A DNA stretch of 64,000 bases from Clavelina lepadiformis (Eukaryota; Chordata; Ascidiacea; Aplousobranchia; Clavelinidae). Where the stretch lies: the NCBI RefSeq assembly GCF_947623445.1, contig NC_135245.1, positions 1,123,501 through 1,187,500 on the forward strand. The letters are read 5' to 3'. Below, one piece after another: positions 27,743 to 44,739 of this stretch. The translations under genes and the position numbers were made by a program. The first letter of the stretch is position 1. The number at the start of each line of letters is the position of its first letter. The notes under the pieces were generated by a model. That model worked only from the letters and a program-made list of their open reading frames with translations, was not told the origin of the DNA and did not search any database.

Positions 27743-28453
27743 TGTCGAACAGTATCTTCGAACTTTAACCCAATAACATAAATTCTCAACAAAATAAATT
27801 ACAACAAAGAAAGTTTCTGCTTAGAATAACATGTTACAAAATGCAACTACAGAAGAAACACAAAACATTTAAAATAACTGCGTTAAATACTAATCATATA
27901 AACATACAAGCTGTGCCTATGTCATGACCAACAATATGGGTCATTTTTATAAAGAGAAATATTTCAAGTTAACGTAGTAACAAGCAAAAATATGGAAACT
28001 AGTTACAGTAAGAGAGTATTTCCTCGTCGAAATGAAAATCGGAGATGCATTATAGGTTGCTTTTGGGTGATTCCACACAAAATCAACCAACCTTAAATAC
28101 CCTTACCTTTCAGATTTTTTTTGTTTTATACGTGATAGGGTACAAGAATTGATAGGCTACAAAATGAAAAAAAAATTGCATTCTAGCTGAACTAGGTTTT
28201 ATGATATAGGCTTTTGAAATTTTGGCACCTTTGCCACTTGAGGGCGCCCTCTTCTTCCTTTTTTGCTTCTAGCATTCACAGCTTTCATAGTATGATATAA
28301 TGCTAAAAATTGGCAGGATTTTTGATTATATTCATTGTATTAAAACAAAATTTAATTTAACAATAACAGTGTTTAAACTTGAAAATTCAGACAGAGTTTT
28401 CACCCCAGGACTGTATATTCCATACAAGCTGACCGTACCGTATTAGCCTATAG

Positions 28454-28865
28454 CAGGGGTGGGCAAATTTGTTCAATGTAAGAGTCACTTGCAGAAAAAT
28501 ATAAACACCAGCGAGCCGCAAAATCAGTAATGATTGTCAATTTGGTTATTATACTATTAGTAGTCATTTTGGGATATTACTTTTTAACTAAAAGACCCAT
28601 AAAAACATGTTGGTGAGGTGCATTTTGACAACCTTTGCCATAGAGTATAGAATCTATACATGAAAACAATGTCGGAATCGATGTCTAGTGTTACGTCATA
28701 AACGAAATCCTGGCCTAAATAAAGAAAAACTACACAGAAACTTTCATAAACGGTACTCTTGGTAGCCTTTACATTTTTTGGAATTTTACGATTCGACTAG
28801 AAGAGCCACAAAAAACATGCCGGAGAGCCGCATGCGGCTCGCGAGCCGCAGTTTGCCCACGTCTG
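28454..28865. mobile_element. hAT-type MITE with 8 bp target duplication
   Basis: A 412 bp element starting CAGGGGTGGGCAAA and ending TTTGCCCACGTCTG, imperfect inverted repeats. Identical 8 bp flanks GCCTATAG (28446-28453 and 28866-28873) mark a hAT insertion. Inside each end lies GAGCCGC, a second inverted motif. There is no coding capacity. Confidence 0.88.
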
Positions 28866-29223
28866 GCCTATAGCCTAGCCTACCAGTTAACCAAAAAAAT
28901 GTACATAAATCAATTAGCCTCATAGGCCCTGGACTACATCACTAGGCCTATACCTACTAACGTAAATTATAGCGTTTAAAACATAACACGACGTATCAAC
29001 TCATTCGTCGCAACTTTCGCTTTGCAAAGTTAATGGCAAAAAATAAACAATGCAATACAATACCATTCCGAGATTCATTCACATCCCCAACCAGTCTAGC
29101 CTGAACCTGCCCCAGTCAAGTCGGCAAAACTCCCTCCTTGGTTTGTAAAAACTTTAAATGGATCACGTGACAAAATGTTGACAAATGCATTACAGGAAAC
29201 ATTTTTTGACATGTTTTGTCAAA

Positions 29224-29262
29224 CCAACGATATAAAGAACATCATGTTCTTTATATCGTTGG
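29224..29262. repeat. Perfect 19 bp hairpin
   Basis: Arms 29224-29242 and 29244-29262 are perfectly inverted (CCAACGATATAAAGAACAT and its complement) around one base. Both sides show a short TCAAA direct repeat just outside. Origin unknown; it could be a remnant of a folded-back insertion or a snap-back artefact. Confidence 0.85.
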
Positions 29263-29812
29263 TCAAACAGAAAAGAAATATTTTTGGAGAGATTTTAGGA
29301 AAATTTTTAAACCTAGTACATTTTGATTAAATTTTAATAACATTAAAAACAAAAATCTTTCAAGAAAATTAGCTGATTTTATAAGTTAAATTTTCATAAG
29401 TAAGATTAAAAATAAATTATTTCACCTTTTCCCAAAGTCACCCAGCAAGAAGTTCATTTACAACACGCATTATGAATACAACTAAAACAATAAGCAAGGA
29501 GCATATGCTACTAGTACTAGTCAGTGGCGTAGCCAGAAAAAAACTTGGGAGGGGGGCAAATATTTCATGAACTCAAGGGAACTACAAAGTGTTTATTTTA
29601 AGACACCGCCACCTGATGTAGAAGCCTATAATAGAGTATAGACGCAAAAACTTATAAGGGTTGATTAGTAGGAATGCGGAATCCAAATCAAGTACAATTA
29701 CAATACCACGTTATTGCAAAAGGAAGGTTCTTGACCTCTAGCTCTTGAATATTACGACTTGTTATCAGCGAAGGAATGAAGTATATTATTGATTGTAGGC
29801 TATTGCTATAGC

Positions 29813-30167
29813 CAGGGTTACCATACCGTCCTTATTTATAAGATTTGTCCTTATTTTAAAGGTCCGTGTCTTAGAAAATATGTTTGTCCTTATTTCTAAG
29901 AAATGTCCTTATTTTCACTTTCGTCCTTATTTTTAGGGCGGAGGTGGGCACTTTTGTCCTTATTTTGGGCATTTTGTCACTTTACGATACCACTTTGTAC
30001 CAAAGAGATACCAAAATTATGAACATGCCGATAGGGTCTTGTTTTTTTTTTTTGTTTTTTTTTTAGGAACATTGGTTGCGTTTTCTTGTTGTACACTGTT
30101 TAAGGTGGTATTCCTCGTTCATTTTCTAGTCGTCCTTATATTTGAGTTGAGACTGATGGCAACCCTG
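29813..30167. mobile_element. hAT-type MITE, CAGGGTTACCAT family
   Basis: A 355 bp element with ends CAGGGTTACCAT and ATGGCAACCCTG, flanked by identical GCTATAGC (29805-29812 and 30168-30175). The interior repeats GTCCTTATTT many times. A related copy lies in reverse orientation at 46665-47004. Confidence 0.87.
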
Positions 30168-30278
30168 GCTATAGCTCTGCTCCAATTTAATTCTACCCCA
30201 CTCAATCGGACCACGCAACTCCAAATACTATTTATTTCGGTAAACCTTTGCTTCTTAAAAGCGGTTCAAGCCTTAGAC

Positions 30279-30756
30279 CAGGGGTGTCATACTCAATCGC
30301 ACCAGGGGCCAAAACTCAAAACGTATTTAACGCCCAGGGCCGTAAGGATAAAACTTGATTGAAGGTTTCGTGACACGAGTACGTGAATTGAAACAGACAG
30401 CAAAACAACACAAAATTTTTGATGTTTTTGACGATTTTTGTCTGGGCTATTTTTGATTATTTTTCTCTTACGTCATTATGCTTCATTAATCTCCTTGCAA
30501 AAGCATTAAAGAATTAACAAACAATAAAGATAAAAGCAGCCCAGATTACAAGCGTTAGAATAAATCGATTTATTCTATCGTTCATAGGGCAACTACTGTG
30601 CTGCTGTATTGTGCGATTTGTTATAATCTTGTTTCTTGCTTGAAAAAAGTAAGTTAAACTGTACAATGATCTCACGGGCCGGAAATAGTTCAATGTATAA
30701 AATAACATTGCGGGCCAAGTTTTATTGTAAAGCGGCCCGAGAGGTTGACACGTATG
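30279..30756. mobile_element. hAT-type MITE, degraded
   Basis: Begins CAGGGGTGTCATACTCA and ends near GAGGTTGACACGTATG, which resembles the inverse of the start with changes at the tip. Sub-terminal GGGCCAAAACT and GCGGGCCAAGTTTT face each other. No clean 8 bp target duplication remains, so limits are approximate. Confidence 0.6.
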
Positions 30757-31770
30757 ACCTAGAGTCCTAGACTAACTCAACACTTAGTCCACAATAGTAC
30801 AATAACCACTAATGCCACACTCGGCTTACCACTGAACCACAAATTCAGGAACAAATAAAAATTTCAATTTCACGTTTACTGAATAATACAAACGATATAG
30901 TTTTCTACAAATTTTGTTGTATTTTCAACAAAAGGCTCTACTTCGGAATCCAATCTTTGAAAATTTGAGGATTAGCCTATGCCGATGGCTACGCCTATGA
31001 ATGAAGCCTGGGACGAGATTGATTGGTGATTGGCGAAGTGTGGCTCAGAGATTAAAACCCCATCTCTGAATCCAATGAAATTAGAATACCAATTTTTTTA
31101 TGTTGTTTTGACGAATCTAAATCGTTCTTTCTTCGTCTTGCATGAAGTAGGGAACCAAGAGCAAAACAATTAAGCTTTAGTTTGCATGACTGTAAAAGAC
31201 AGGGCAACGATTGAAGTTTTAGCAGATTCGCATCAGCGAAGCACAGGTTCATTTCTTATGACAACAAAGTTGACAAGTTTAAGCCTAAAAGTCTTGTTCT
31301 GAATTACCACCTTGATCAGTAAGCAGTTGCATTTCTTTCAAACTTGCATCAAGTTGAAAAACATTTCTCAACACAATCTCTCAGTAAAAGTAACCTGCGC
31401 TTTTGCTAGTGTTGCACTTGATCTTGGCAGCTACTATTCGTGTTACATACGTTTGATGATCTTGTCTGGGAAGCATAGTAAGCCGTGCAATGTTCTAAAA
31501 GGCTGCCAAACCATCGAAGTGATCGAACTAAACTTTCAAGTCAACAAGGTCAATGAATGCGTTAGGTTGCACAACATGAAATTTTAATGGCATACTAAAC
31601 AGCGACTGAAATAAGTTATCCAAGGAATAATACATCGCACCAAGCGTGCTTTGACGGGCTGAAAACTAACTTGTGAAGTTATTAAGAAAATCAGTGTTTC
31701 GCCACAGAACACAACAAACACTAACACGGTTTAATAAAACAGTTGCTTTCAGAACGGCCGAAACAGCAGA

Positions 31771-35633
<3,863 letters not shown>

Positions 35634-38485
35634 GTTGAACGTTTCTGCGACAGAAAGTTTGTACGACTATTAGCTAATCATATATTTTCAGTTAGTTGTG
35701 CTACGCTGCACTGGACCCAGCATTACTAGGCCCAATATTAACTAACGAAAAGCTTTTGACAAATTACCCTATTCTGTCTAGATTGTAGACTGTTCGGCTA
35801 GCAGGAGGAATTTGGGTCTAGTATAATATAATACAATAAGGCATCCTGTGGTTGTGCTCTTGTATACTGTACTAGGCCCGGAATTTGAGTTAGTTTGCCA
35901 GTACCATAAGTCGCTCAGAGCTGTTACTCTTAGTCTCACTGTCTCGCTTTTTCAGCAAACTATTAAACTTCTATTCATGAAATAAGGTTAATTATTAGGC
36001 CTACTTTACTTACTTGTATTTCAGCAGAAAAAAAACAGCAACGGTAAAAAGTTTTCGTAAGGATCGTCGATAACACAACAATAAGTACACGTTATTTTAG
36101 CCAGTATGGCGGACAAATTGTCTTTATCGGTTTATATACTTGATAGGTCACATGATCAACCGACATCACGTGATCTTATTTCTGCGTTCTTATTGGATAT
36201 AACAAACAAAGATGTCTCCAGAAACGTCGAAAATAAATTTGCTTTTCTCTCTTTGAGTTGTTGTTGGCACAGTTTAGACGCGTCATCATGATGAAACATG
36301 TTATGCTTGGCTGGCAGAATAGCACAAAATAATGCCACATGCGTTTCGTAAGTGCCATACTTAACCCGTGGAAACAAAGAAGTGCTAAAATATAAATAAT
36401 CCTGACACAAATAGATAACGGCTTAACACAGTTAAGGAGATTAGTGTTACCTGTGTTGCAGTAGTTTACTTTTCGATAAATTATCTGCCAACCAAGCACA
36501 TCAACTGCATGGGTTGCTGTACCCGTGCACTAAAACCCAAACCATGAAAATAACCAAGATAAAGACTGTTTAGGTAAACTTAAACCATGACCAAGTGCAA
36601 TAATTCGTTTCGCTGAATACTGGCCAAGGGGCATGTTATGTTGACATTTTACAGCGACATAGCGCGAACTTTGATGATATTCGTTGAAGCATCGACCAAA
36701 ACATCTGGTTAAATAATATTGTTTTAGGTATTCGTGTTATTCTGCGTATGAAACATGTTTTTTACGAACAGTTATTTACACTGTTTTTGGAGTTACCGTA
36801 TGCAACAACGAATGTTATTTGGTTGAACTCAAATCACCTTCGTTACGAAACCTTTTTACGTAAGTGGATGCCTTTAAACAAGCACGTGATGGTACATTTC
36901 AAAGTTACTCATTAATATGCATGGGATTCGCAAGCCTGCAAAAAGACACGTATCGTTGTTTTAAGCTTGGGTCGGTTTCATGTCAATTGTGCCATGTATG
37001 TAGCCTACGCCTATCATCATTGAAGTTTGTAGCGTCACTTGAAAATATTACACCACATCCGAAACGTGATGCTTCATCATCTGTGCGAAATTGTCAGTTT
37101 CCAGTACGTGTAGGTAAATAACCGTGTTATGGACAAGCTTAATGTAAATGATGCCACTTCCTTTTATCTAGAATTCTAGATCGAAGCAAAGCAACATTTG
37201 GTGCCGACAACTTCATACGTCATCACGTGCATAACAACATAAAGAATGTGAAAATACTAAATGTACGAATGGTTCGGTACATACTGTATGAGAAAAGATG
37301 GCCCCAATTTGTGACCGGCAGTTCCCAACAAAAACCAGTCTCGACAGATCAAGCAACAACTTAGACAATGATGTTAAACTGCGACCTACTTTGAATGCGA
37401 TTAAAAAGATTAGAGAATGAAACTGGAACTGCTTTACTATGGCGTCAGGATTTGGTGCAAAACAAACGAACGAAATAGAAGGGGAATAGGAGCTTGTCGG
37501 CACTTTAAATGTGTCAACTTCGACTCTACCTACTGGATTTCTTACACCGATTTTAAATGGGCAAGTCGGATAACAATGGCAGCTATGACGTGACTGGCAC
37601 TCCAGTTCTAAAACAAACAATACCCTGTAAACCTTATGTGACCAGTTTAGAGCGTGTAAATGGGCCAACCATTCTTGCATCAACAAAAACCTAAAACAAA
37701 AAAGCTCGTACCAAGGTTGACAGCGTGAAAAAAGCTCAGCGAATTAGTTTACGGTGTTGCATTTTCATGAGGTACTGGGCTAATTAACAGCATTTTTGCT
37801 ATACATTCTGCTTTCCCAAAAATGAACTAAAAATAGCTATGTATAAAGTGATACCACGAAGAACAACACAATTACAGTTTCTCAAATTTACCGTGCACTA
37901 TTGGTCTCATGTAATCGATAACGTATTTCCACAATACAGCGAAAGCCTTTTCCTGGGGCCCTATTTATTGATTTCGGCCGATGTCGCAATAACAAACACG
38001 AACTTTGGACGTTGAATTGAAATTTGTTTGGACTTGTCATTTCTATGAACTTTGGGAGCCTTACAGTCTGTCCCAGTCGGTAAATATTTCTGGGCATAAA
38101 AATACGGGTTTATTACTGGTAAAATACCTGTGTGCTTTGACATATGACGTTTGTTCACGAGACTACTTACGTTGACTGCGCGTAAATGCTCATGTACCTT
38201 ACACGCATGCACTGTAGCCGCAGACGAAGATTGGCGTTGAGAGAAATGCATTCAGAAACCGCCTGCAGTCCGAATTTGCCTCGCAACGAATAGTTGACGA
38301 TTGACGTCATACACCCAGTTCGTCATAGCCATGTTAAAGGAAGTTCAAATTATTTTCTGACATCATGGGGATATAATGTAGCCTACTTGCTATGTTCCAG
38401 TGTATCAACAAATGTTTCCGAATTCATGTTAGTTCACAAAATTAGACTGCTGTTTGCTATAACATCTTTAATTAACAAAATTTAA
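35634..38485. other. Polyub promoter, 5' UTR and spacer to the ARF-like gene
   Basis: On the minus strand an acceptor at 35646-35645 (CGCAG) lies 11 bp before the polyubiquitin ATG, and a consensus donor GTAAGT lies near 36014, so a 5' UTR intron of about 370 bp is likely. The TATA box at 36131-36138 then places the start site near 36100. From about 36.5 to 38.4 kb I see no supported gene; open frames at 37213-37686 and 37961-38251 (minus) have no recognisable domain. Confidence 0.5.
36131..36138 (-). promoter_or_regulatory. TATA box of the polyubiquitin gene
   Basis: TATATAAA on the minus strand, about 30 bp before the inferred 5' UTR exon and 500 bp before the ATG. A CACGTG E-box lies about 30 bp further upstream (near 36165-36170). 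Polyubiquitin genes usually have a TATA box and a 5' UTR intron, which fits. Confidence 0.6.
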
Positions 38486-40379
38486 TCAAAATGTAAGTTC
38501 CGTAGATGCTTGCGGGTCGTCTATGAAATAACGAAACATCTTTCGTTTCTCTTTCAGTCTTAGGCGTAATTTTCTTTCTTCTCTCACGGCCCAATGGAGG
38601 CCTTCGTACAGGCCATCTCCAGTGATCGCGCAAGAAGGTTGGACATGCCATGTTCTTTGTACCAAATCGGTCAGCCCAAGCCTGCACAATATGCACACAA
38701 CGGCATATGTGAAATATTGCCGTTGTAATATGGAAATAAGCATACAGACATTTTAATTAAAATCGATGTTGGCTGCTGATGCTAGTTTAGTTTAAATGTA
38801 AGTAAGGACGGTTATAAAGCTTCCTTCATGATCACTTGACCCGGAATTATAAACGTAGTAAAATGAACAAGCAAACAGGATTACTTGTAAATGTCATTAA
38901 GTTTCTTACGTAGATCAGTGACCAACTTCGAAAATAAGTCAAAAGTAGGCTAATTAGAAAATTAGATTATGACGCATCGCATTTTCAGAAGAATCTCTCC
39001 GTTTATCGCTATACGATATATGTGATTATATGCAAAGCGGATTAAAGACCATGTTTTTGTTCACTTTTCAGTTTCGTAACGTAAGGAACCTCGTCCAGCT
39101 TGCTGGGATACAGTAAATGAATTAGAAAGAGTGTGCTAATGATAGGCTTGCTTGTAACAGGTAATCTTCTAAAATTATAGTAAGTTTAACTGGAGTTTTT
39201 CTCCTGTTATTGAGGTAGTGTCTTTTTCTTAATATTGTGGCCGGCAATGTTTTACGAACAATGAAATAAATAAATCGCAAGTGTGTCTCATTACAAGTGT
39301 CACAAGGAGAAGGTTCATCGTGATAACGTAGCATTAGCGACACCACGCGTTACTATTACTAAAACAACAAAGTCGCTAGAAGCTTTTTCTTACCATCTGG
39401 CAACTTCGTCGGCCCGGTCTGCTCCGTCCATGTCCTGTTTGTTTGCGTAAACAAGAATGACGCAATCGTCTAAAAGCGGATCAAGCAAAATATTGGTCAG
39501 GATTTCTTTTGCTTCGATCATTCGTTCGCTGTTGGTGAAGTAAAATAAAAGATTGAGCATTGAAGAAGAGGGTTAAATACAGAACATTTGTTGCTGACTT
39601 TTAGACTATATACTATTTTGCAACCTGCAGTTCGGGGATAGAATTTCCCCCGAGTTTAACTGGTTACAACGAATACGCCGAACATTAGAGAACATTTTTT
39701 GCGACTACTTTACTGTGAGAGCTCGGTAATTTAACTTCTCTCATTAACTCATAACTTCAGCAACTCAAACTTTGGATAGTTGAAAGTAATTCAATGAGTC
39801 TTTTCAGACTTCTACTGCAAACTACCGGTTTGCGTTTCATAATTTTATGTGAGCAGGCCTTAAACCAACTTACTGGTCAGAGGAGTCTACCACGTAAGCG
39901 AGTACTCCGACTCCAATGAAGTAATGTTTCCAGAATTGACGAATCTTGTCCTGTCCACCGACGTCCCAGATTGTAAAAATGGTTCGTTTAATCTAAGAAG
40001 ATAAATATGTTGTAACCTGTTGTTTAAACACCGGTTAGGTCAAAGATAGACACAACAATTACTTGACAATAAACTAAAAACTTTGTGCAGGTAATTCTGC
40101 ATTCATTAAGTTTTGTGAGAGTAAAAAATACAGAAATTCATTTTGTTTTATTGCCTCTGTGAAAACTGAAAAAAGAGTATTTACAAGAGCTTGGTAGACT
40201 TAATTACCCCATTCATAAACCTGAATTTCTTCCACATTGAATCCTATAGTTGGAATGGTGTTTACTGCTCGTCCAGTCTTCAACCGGTAAAGCAAAGTGG
40301 TTTTCCCTGCTGCGTCGGGACCGAGAATTAGTACTCGCATTCTCTGGGGTCTTATCAATTTTGAAATGCGACTGCCCAT
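38486..40379 (-). CDS. ARF/ARL-family small GTPase
   Basis: Four exons (40379-40221, 39992-39874, 39528-39394, 38681-38486) join in frame to 202 residues. The start MGSRISKL gives the myristoylation glycine of ARFs; an in-frame ATG at 40448 would remove it, so 40379 is preferred. Nucleotide-binding motifs: P-loop GPDAAGKTT (20-28), switch 1 IPTIGFNVE, switch 2 WDVGGQ (62-67), NKQD (122-125) and [12 protein letters not shown]. ARFs recruit coats and effectors to membranes when GTP-bound. Two oddities: the P-loop has Pro21 where ARFs have Leu (GLDAAGKT), and after the usual ARF end there is a basic tail of about 25 residues ([11 protein letters not shown]) ending ASTELTF. It is closest to the ARF1-6 core, but I cannot name the orthologue. 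Confidence 0.9.
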
Positions 40380-41379
40380 TTCAATAAGAACTCGGTTGCC
40401 TAGAAAATGTTTGTTAGCTAGTAACACTTCCGAAATTTTTTTATCCAATACACCGTAAACAGTTTCACCTGTAGCTTTTGGTTGTAATTAATTTGGCAGC
40501 AGTTCCATAATACGACGACTCTGAATTTTATCTGTTGGTAAATCTGTAAGCAAAAGACTTGAAATTGACCACACTGGTAAGAGTTTTTATGCCCTTAGCA
40601 TAAAACCGTGTGATTCTTGGGATTTACGTTTCTTCCTGTAACATGGCAAAAATTTTCAATTAAATGTTCCTTTACATTTTTGTAAATTGTTTGGTAATAA
40701 TGAGACCGTATTTCGTATGAAAAAAAAAACAAACAACCAAGCTAAAGGTCTGGCAAGCAGGATGCATGTTAGCAATTTCTATGTCAATTGAATTATTTCG
40801 TGGGAATTCGTTGTAGGCTACTGTAACAAACTGAAAAAAAAAACGAAATACAAACGCTTTTCCATATGATAAAAATATCATGAATTCTTTTTTATTAGGG
40901 GGTTCACCTACAAAGCGTTTACAAAACAAACATGTCTCACAAAGAAAGACTTTTCAACAACAGATGTTTCCTGTCATTTTGCGTGGGTTGTTGACTAACT
41001 AGCCCATTTTCACAACGCGGTGGAATAAAAATAATAAACATTTATTGAACTGCATTGATGTTTTTAAGTGAGTAGTAGCTTAAGCTCGTAGGCCTACGTA
41101 CTGTCAGAAAGATATATAAGTTATATACTAGCACAATTCAGACTTTGAAAACGACCACCAGTGATAACGACAATAAAAGTAATGTTGTTATAATAGAAAT
41201 TAATAGTAATAGAAACATGTTACTGTGATTGTCCATTATTCATTACCGCCAACACACAAACACCTCAAAGTTTTCCTCGTGATTTTGGACCTGATTTTCT
41301 ACTTATGTAGGTTGTAGACTACCTGGGATGAAATAATTTGTGCCAATTTTTATGACTTTGCTGCAGAAAGTCTGTTAAT
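40380..41379. other. Divergent intergenic region
   Basis: One kilobase between the ARF-like gene (minus) and tetraspanin 1 (plus), which are transcribed away from each other, so both promoters should lie here. It is AT-rich with no recognisable TATA box at a fitting distance, repeat or RNA gene. Confidence 0.4.
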
Positions 41380-44300
41380 ATGGAGAGCTCAAGACAGCCT
41401 ATGTACTCTGATGCATGGAGTGAAGATGGTCGGGGGAAAACATCCTTGGGCAAAGTTAATTGTACAAGATACGCCTTAGTGGTGATGCATCTTCTGATTA
41501 TGGTGAGCTGCCCAATCTAACCAAATTGACAGATTGAAGCTTTTGGTTGAAACAGAGTTGCCAGACTTATCCTTGTCAGAGCGTGGAATTCGCCACCGAA
41601 AAGTGCAGATATTGTTCTTGGAAGCAACCAATGTCGTTAAACACGAAATTCAAAAATTATATTTCTAAAAAATGAATTTTTTCATCAAGAAAATAGACAT
41701 TAAATAAACTACTGCAGCAAACAATTGTAAAATAAAATTAAAAAAAAAGCTTCCATAAAAGAAGTAAAAAGTCACAAAATGGATAAATTAATGACAAAAA
41801 CACAGAAAATGTTATATATAACAGGAGAAAATGCTAAAACTATCCGAATAAACAGGGATTTAAAAGTAGACCAAAAACTCAGTTCTTAAGATAAAATGCA
41901 TTTTTTAAATCTTTGGAGCCCTAAGTCACGCTAAAAGCACAGAATTGGCAACTCTGGTTTCAAATGTCAGTGATTACCGTCTATGTATAATGTTGAATTT
42001 GCTTTGTGTGACACGTAAGTCTTTTTTCTTGTCCAGCTTTTTGGCATAATCCTCATGATGTTGGGAGTATGGGTCATTGCTGTTCCTGGCACAAAGCATT
42101 TAATCCAAATCAGCTCAGAAGATTTGTCCATGGTAAGCCAAATTATTATGTATTGAAATTGGAGTTATCTTATTTTTTCATTGGTATGTGTATTGTATAT
42201 ATATACATAAAACCATATACAAAACCATTGATTTTATTGTTAATGTTTCAGCACCAAATAGAAAAACTGTGTTACTTGGTTATTGCTGCTGGATTTGCAA
42301 TCAGTATTGTGAGTTTTCTTGGGTGCATTGGAGCGTTCAGCAACAGCAAGTGCAGTATGGTTTTTGTAAGTTTAATGTAAATAAAATAATTTTATCATTT
42401 GTTTTTTATGTAGACTCATTCTTAAGAAAATCATGTACTTTGTAAATAAGTTCTTTACATATATTAATTAATTATCATTGATACAATGATAATTGTATAA
42501 TAAAATATCTGCTTCCCTTTGTCAGGTTGTCGTTTTGATGGTTGTATTAATTTTTGCTGAGGTTCTGCTGGGTATATTGGCCATTTTATATCAGGATAAA
42601 GTAAATTCTTTTAATATATTTAATGTTGAACATCATTGCCTGCAAAGTGTGAGACCTAATTTCATTATGCTTTGTACTACTGTTCAAAGAACTCCAAGTA
42701 TTTGCTGGTAATTTCTAGATACAACAAGCAATCAAAATACAGATGGGCAACTCTCTTTTCCAGTATAAAGGTGATAACAAGGAAGATAGCATCTCTGTTG
42801 CATGGACGCAAACCCAAAAAACGGTAATTGAATATGAAGAAGTTGTTTTGATTTAGCCACTTGTGCCAAAGAACCTTCCGCACAAAAATCTTGCAAAGCC
42901 CGTTGTTTGTGATTAATTACAGTTTGAATGTTGTGGAGTAGACACAGATGCTGGATACGAAAATCACACTAACGTTGTGTTTGATTACGGCAATTCCACT
43001 TTAAGTGAAGTTACTGGCTCAGAATGGTTTAGAAACAGTGACTCAGAAGACAAAGGTGAATATGGTATACATGAATACCACATTATATTTTTAAAGCCAT
43101 GCCGGCAATAAAAGCATATTGGAATTCCCCTAAATAATTGTGTTCTTGGAAATACTCTTAACATACTTGTGTTGTGTATATTGCATGACACTAGTTGATG
43201 AGGATTCAGAAAGTGTTGGAAATTAACTATGGCTAGTCTGTAAACTGTTTCTTAAGTCCCCGACAATGTATATATAGAGCGAGGGTCGGCAACCCGCGGG
43301 CCGGATCCGGCCCGCCATGCGAAATCGTCTGGCCCGAGACATATTAATTAGTTATCACAAGAATACGGCCCGCCGTTTCTTATTGAGTTTCAAGCTGCAG
43401 TGTTAGCACTGTTTGAAAAAATTGTGGTATTGTTACGCCATAAGTACGTTGTACTAGTCTATTGTTACGCCATAAAACTAGTGCGAAGGCGGTAGACTAG
43501 TATCTCGTACTAAGTACGAGATTGTCTGTAGAGTAGACTAGTAGACTAGACTAGTCGTTGTAGATACAAAGAGAGATGCACACAAGCTTTAATCTAAACT
43601 TTTTTATAATGCTGTGTTGTTGAAGTGTGAATACATATATTTTGCTCTTTTTGTGATTGGTATGATTGAGATTGCAGCAATGTAGCGTAATATACTGAAG
43701 TGAGTGTGAATTATAGTATTAATGAAAATTCCGGCCCGCCAAAGAGTTGTACACTCGACATTTGGCCCGTGACTAGTAAAAGGTTGCCGACCCCTGATAT
43801 AGAGTATCTTTTGGGATATAGTGATACATATACCTTAACTTAAATGCCGCAATATCCGTTGATCGGTTCCATTATTGTATAAAACTTTTTTTGGCTACAG
43901 AATGGCCAGAAAGTTGCTGTAAAGTCATATCTTCTACTGGTAGAATAAACGTGACGGCGTGTTATGATTCTGTTGACAGTAAAGACATCAATGGCTTGCT
44001 CAAAACAGTGAATACTTTCGTAAATTTTGGTTTAGTTCAAATTATTTTAATATATCAGTTTTCATTTTAAAACAAGCTCGTATTTATCATTAACTGTTTG
44101 ATTAATAATTATTGGACTGTATCGTTGGTTGGTTGTTTAAGAGCTTTTTGTCCTATCCAGGGTTGTGCTGATCAAACTGTTACGTTTATAAAACGACACT
44201 TTTTTGCCATGACTGGTCTCGCAATCCTGCTCATCGTCGTTGAGGTGAGATTGCTTCTGTGCAAGGTTTTAGCTTAAAGTATATTAATATTTTCATTTCT

Positions 44301-44739
44301 GTCCTGTTTCAAATATAGTTTGAGCTCATCTTCCTAATTTTAACTTTTCGCTTAACGTTAGTCCCAGTATGTTTGACTTTTATGGCAATGATTCATGAGA
44401 GGTCGGGAAATGCTAATAATTACTGAAGAATTTTGCTTAAACAAATATCATATAATAATTAAATACCAAGTTTCCCCTAACTTTGTTTGCACTGTGTATT
44501 TGGAATTGTTCCATTAAAGTTACGAGCAATGCAGTTCCATCAACATAGATTTACTTTAGGTGTACATTACAATCGGGTCAGTAATACAGTCAAGTGATTA
44601 TGAACTTATAATGCGTTTTGTTGAGCTCTTTTTGTTAATACCATCAAATAAATTTTGTTTTTTTGTGTAGGTGGTTACATTGGTGCTATCAATTCGAATG
44701 TGTGTATTTGTGAAAAAGAAAATTGTTCCAAAGCTCTGA
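41380..44739 (+). CDS. Tetraspanin 1
   Basis: Nine exons (41380-41502, 42037-42132, 42252-42365, 42526-42600, 42719-42823, 42923-43055, 43901-44007, 44161-44244, 44671-44739) join in frame to 301 residues. Four membrane segments are seen at about 32-56, 79-101, 112-132 and 265-290. The large extracellular loop has CCG at 174-176, PESCC with Cys221-222, then Cys236 and Cys253: six cysteines, the signature of tetraspanins. N-glycosylation sites (NHT, NST, NVT) lie in the loop. Tetraspanins organise membrane microdomains with integrins and other partners. A hAT MITE sits in intron 6 and another TIR element in intron 1. The paralogue at 45942-48256 shares exon phases and CCG position. AATAAA signals at about 45491 and 45733 suggest a long 3' UTR. 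Confidence 0.93.
41547..41963. mobile_element. TIR element in tetraspanin 1 intron 1
   Basis: A 417 bp element with inverted ends TTGAAACAGAGTTGCCA and TGGCAACTCTGGTTTCAA (one base indel between arms). No coding capacity. Target duplication is not clear, so the superfamily is left open; the GTTGCCA tip resembles several hAT or PIF MITEs. Confidence 0.65.
43280..43796. mobile_element. hAT-type MITE in tetraspanin 1 intron 6
   Basis: A 517 bp element starting CGAGGGTCGGCAACC and ending GGTTGCCGACCCCTG, with GGCCCGCC-type sub-terminal motifs on both sides. Identical 8 bp flanks ATATAGAG (43272-43279 and 43797-43804) mark a hAT insertion. Confidence 0.88.

Larger units (their letters stand above)
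27743..31770. other. Intergenic region between CKAP5 and polyubiquitin
   Basis: About 4 kb separate the CKAP5 start from the polyubiquitin stop; both genes are on the minus strand. It holds the CKAP5 promoter, at least three MITEs (28454-28865, 29813-30167, 30279-30756) and a perfect hairpin (29224-29262). A transposon-end-like CAGTGGCGTAGCCAG at about 29522 faces a degraded inverse (GGCTACGCCTATG) near 30990, possibly an older element into which the others inserted. I see no supported gene. Confidence 0.5.

Noticed and set aside
37213-37686. 157-codon minus-strand open frame
   Set aside because: Cys, His and Ser rich translation without any motif I recognise; no splice pattern extends it.
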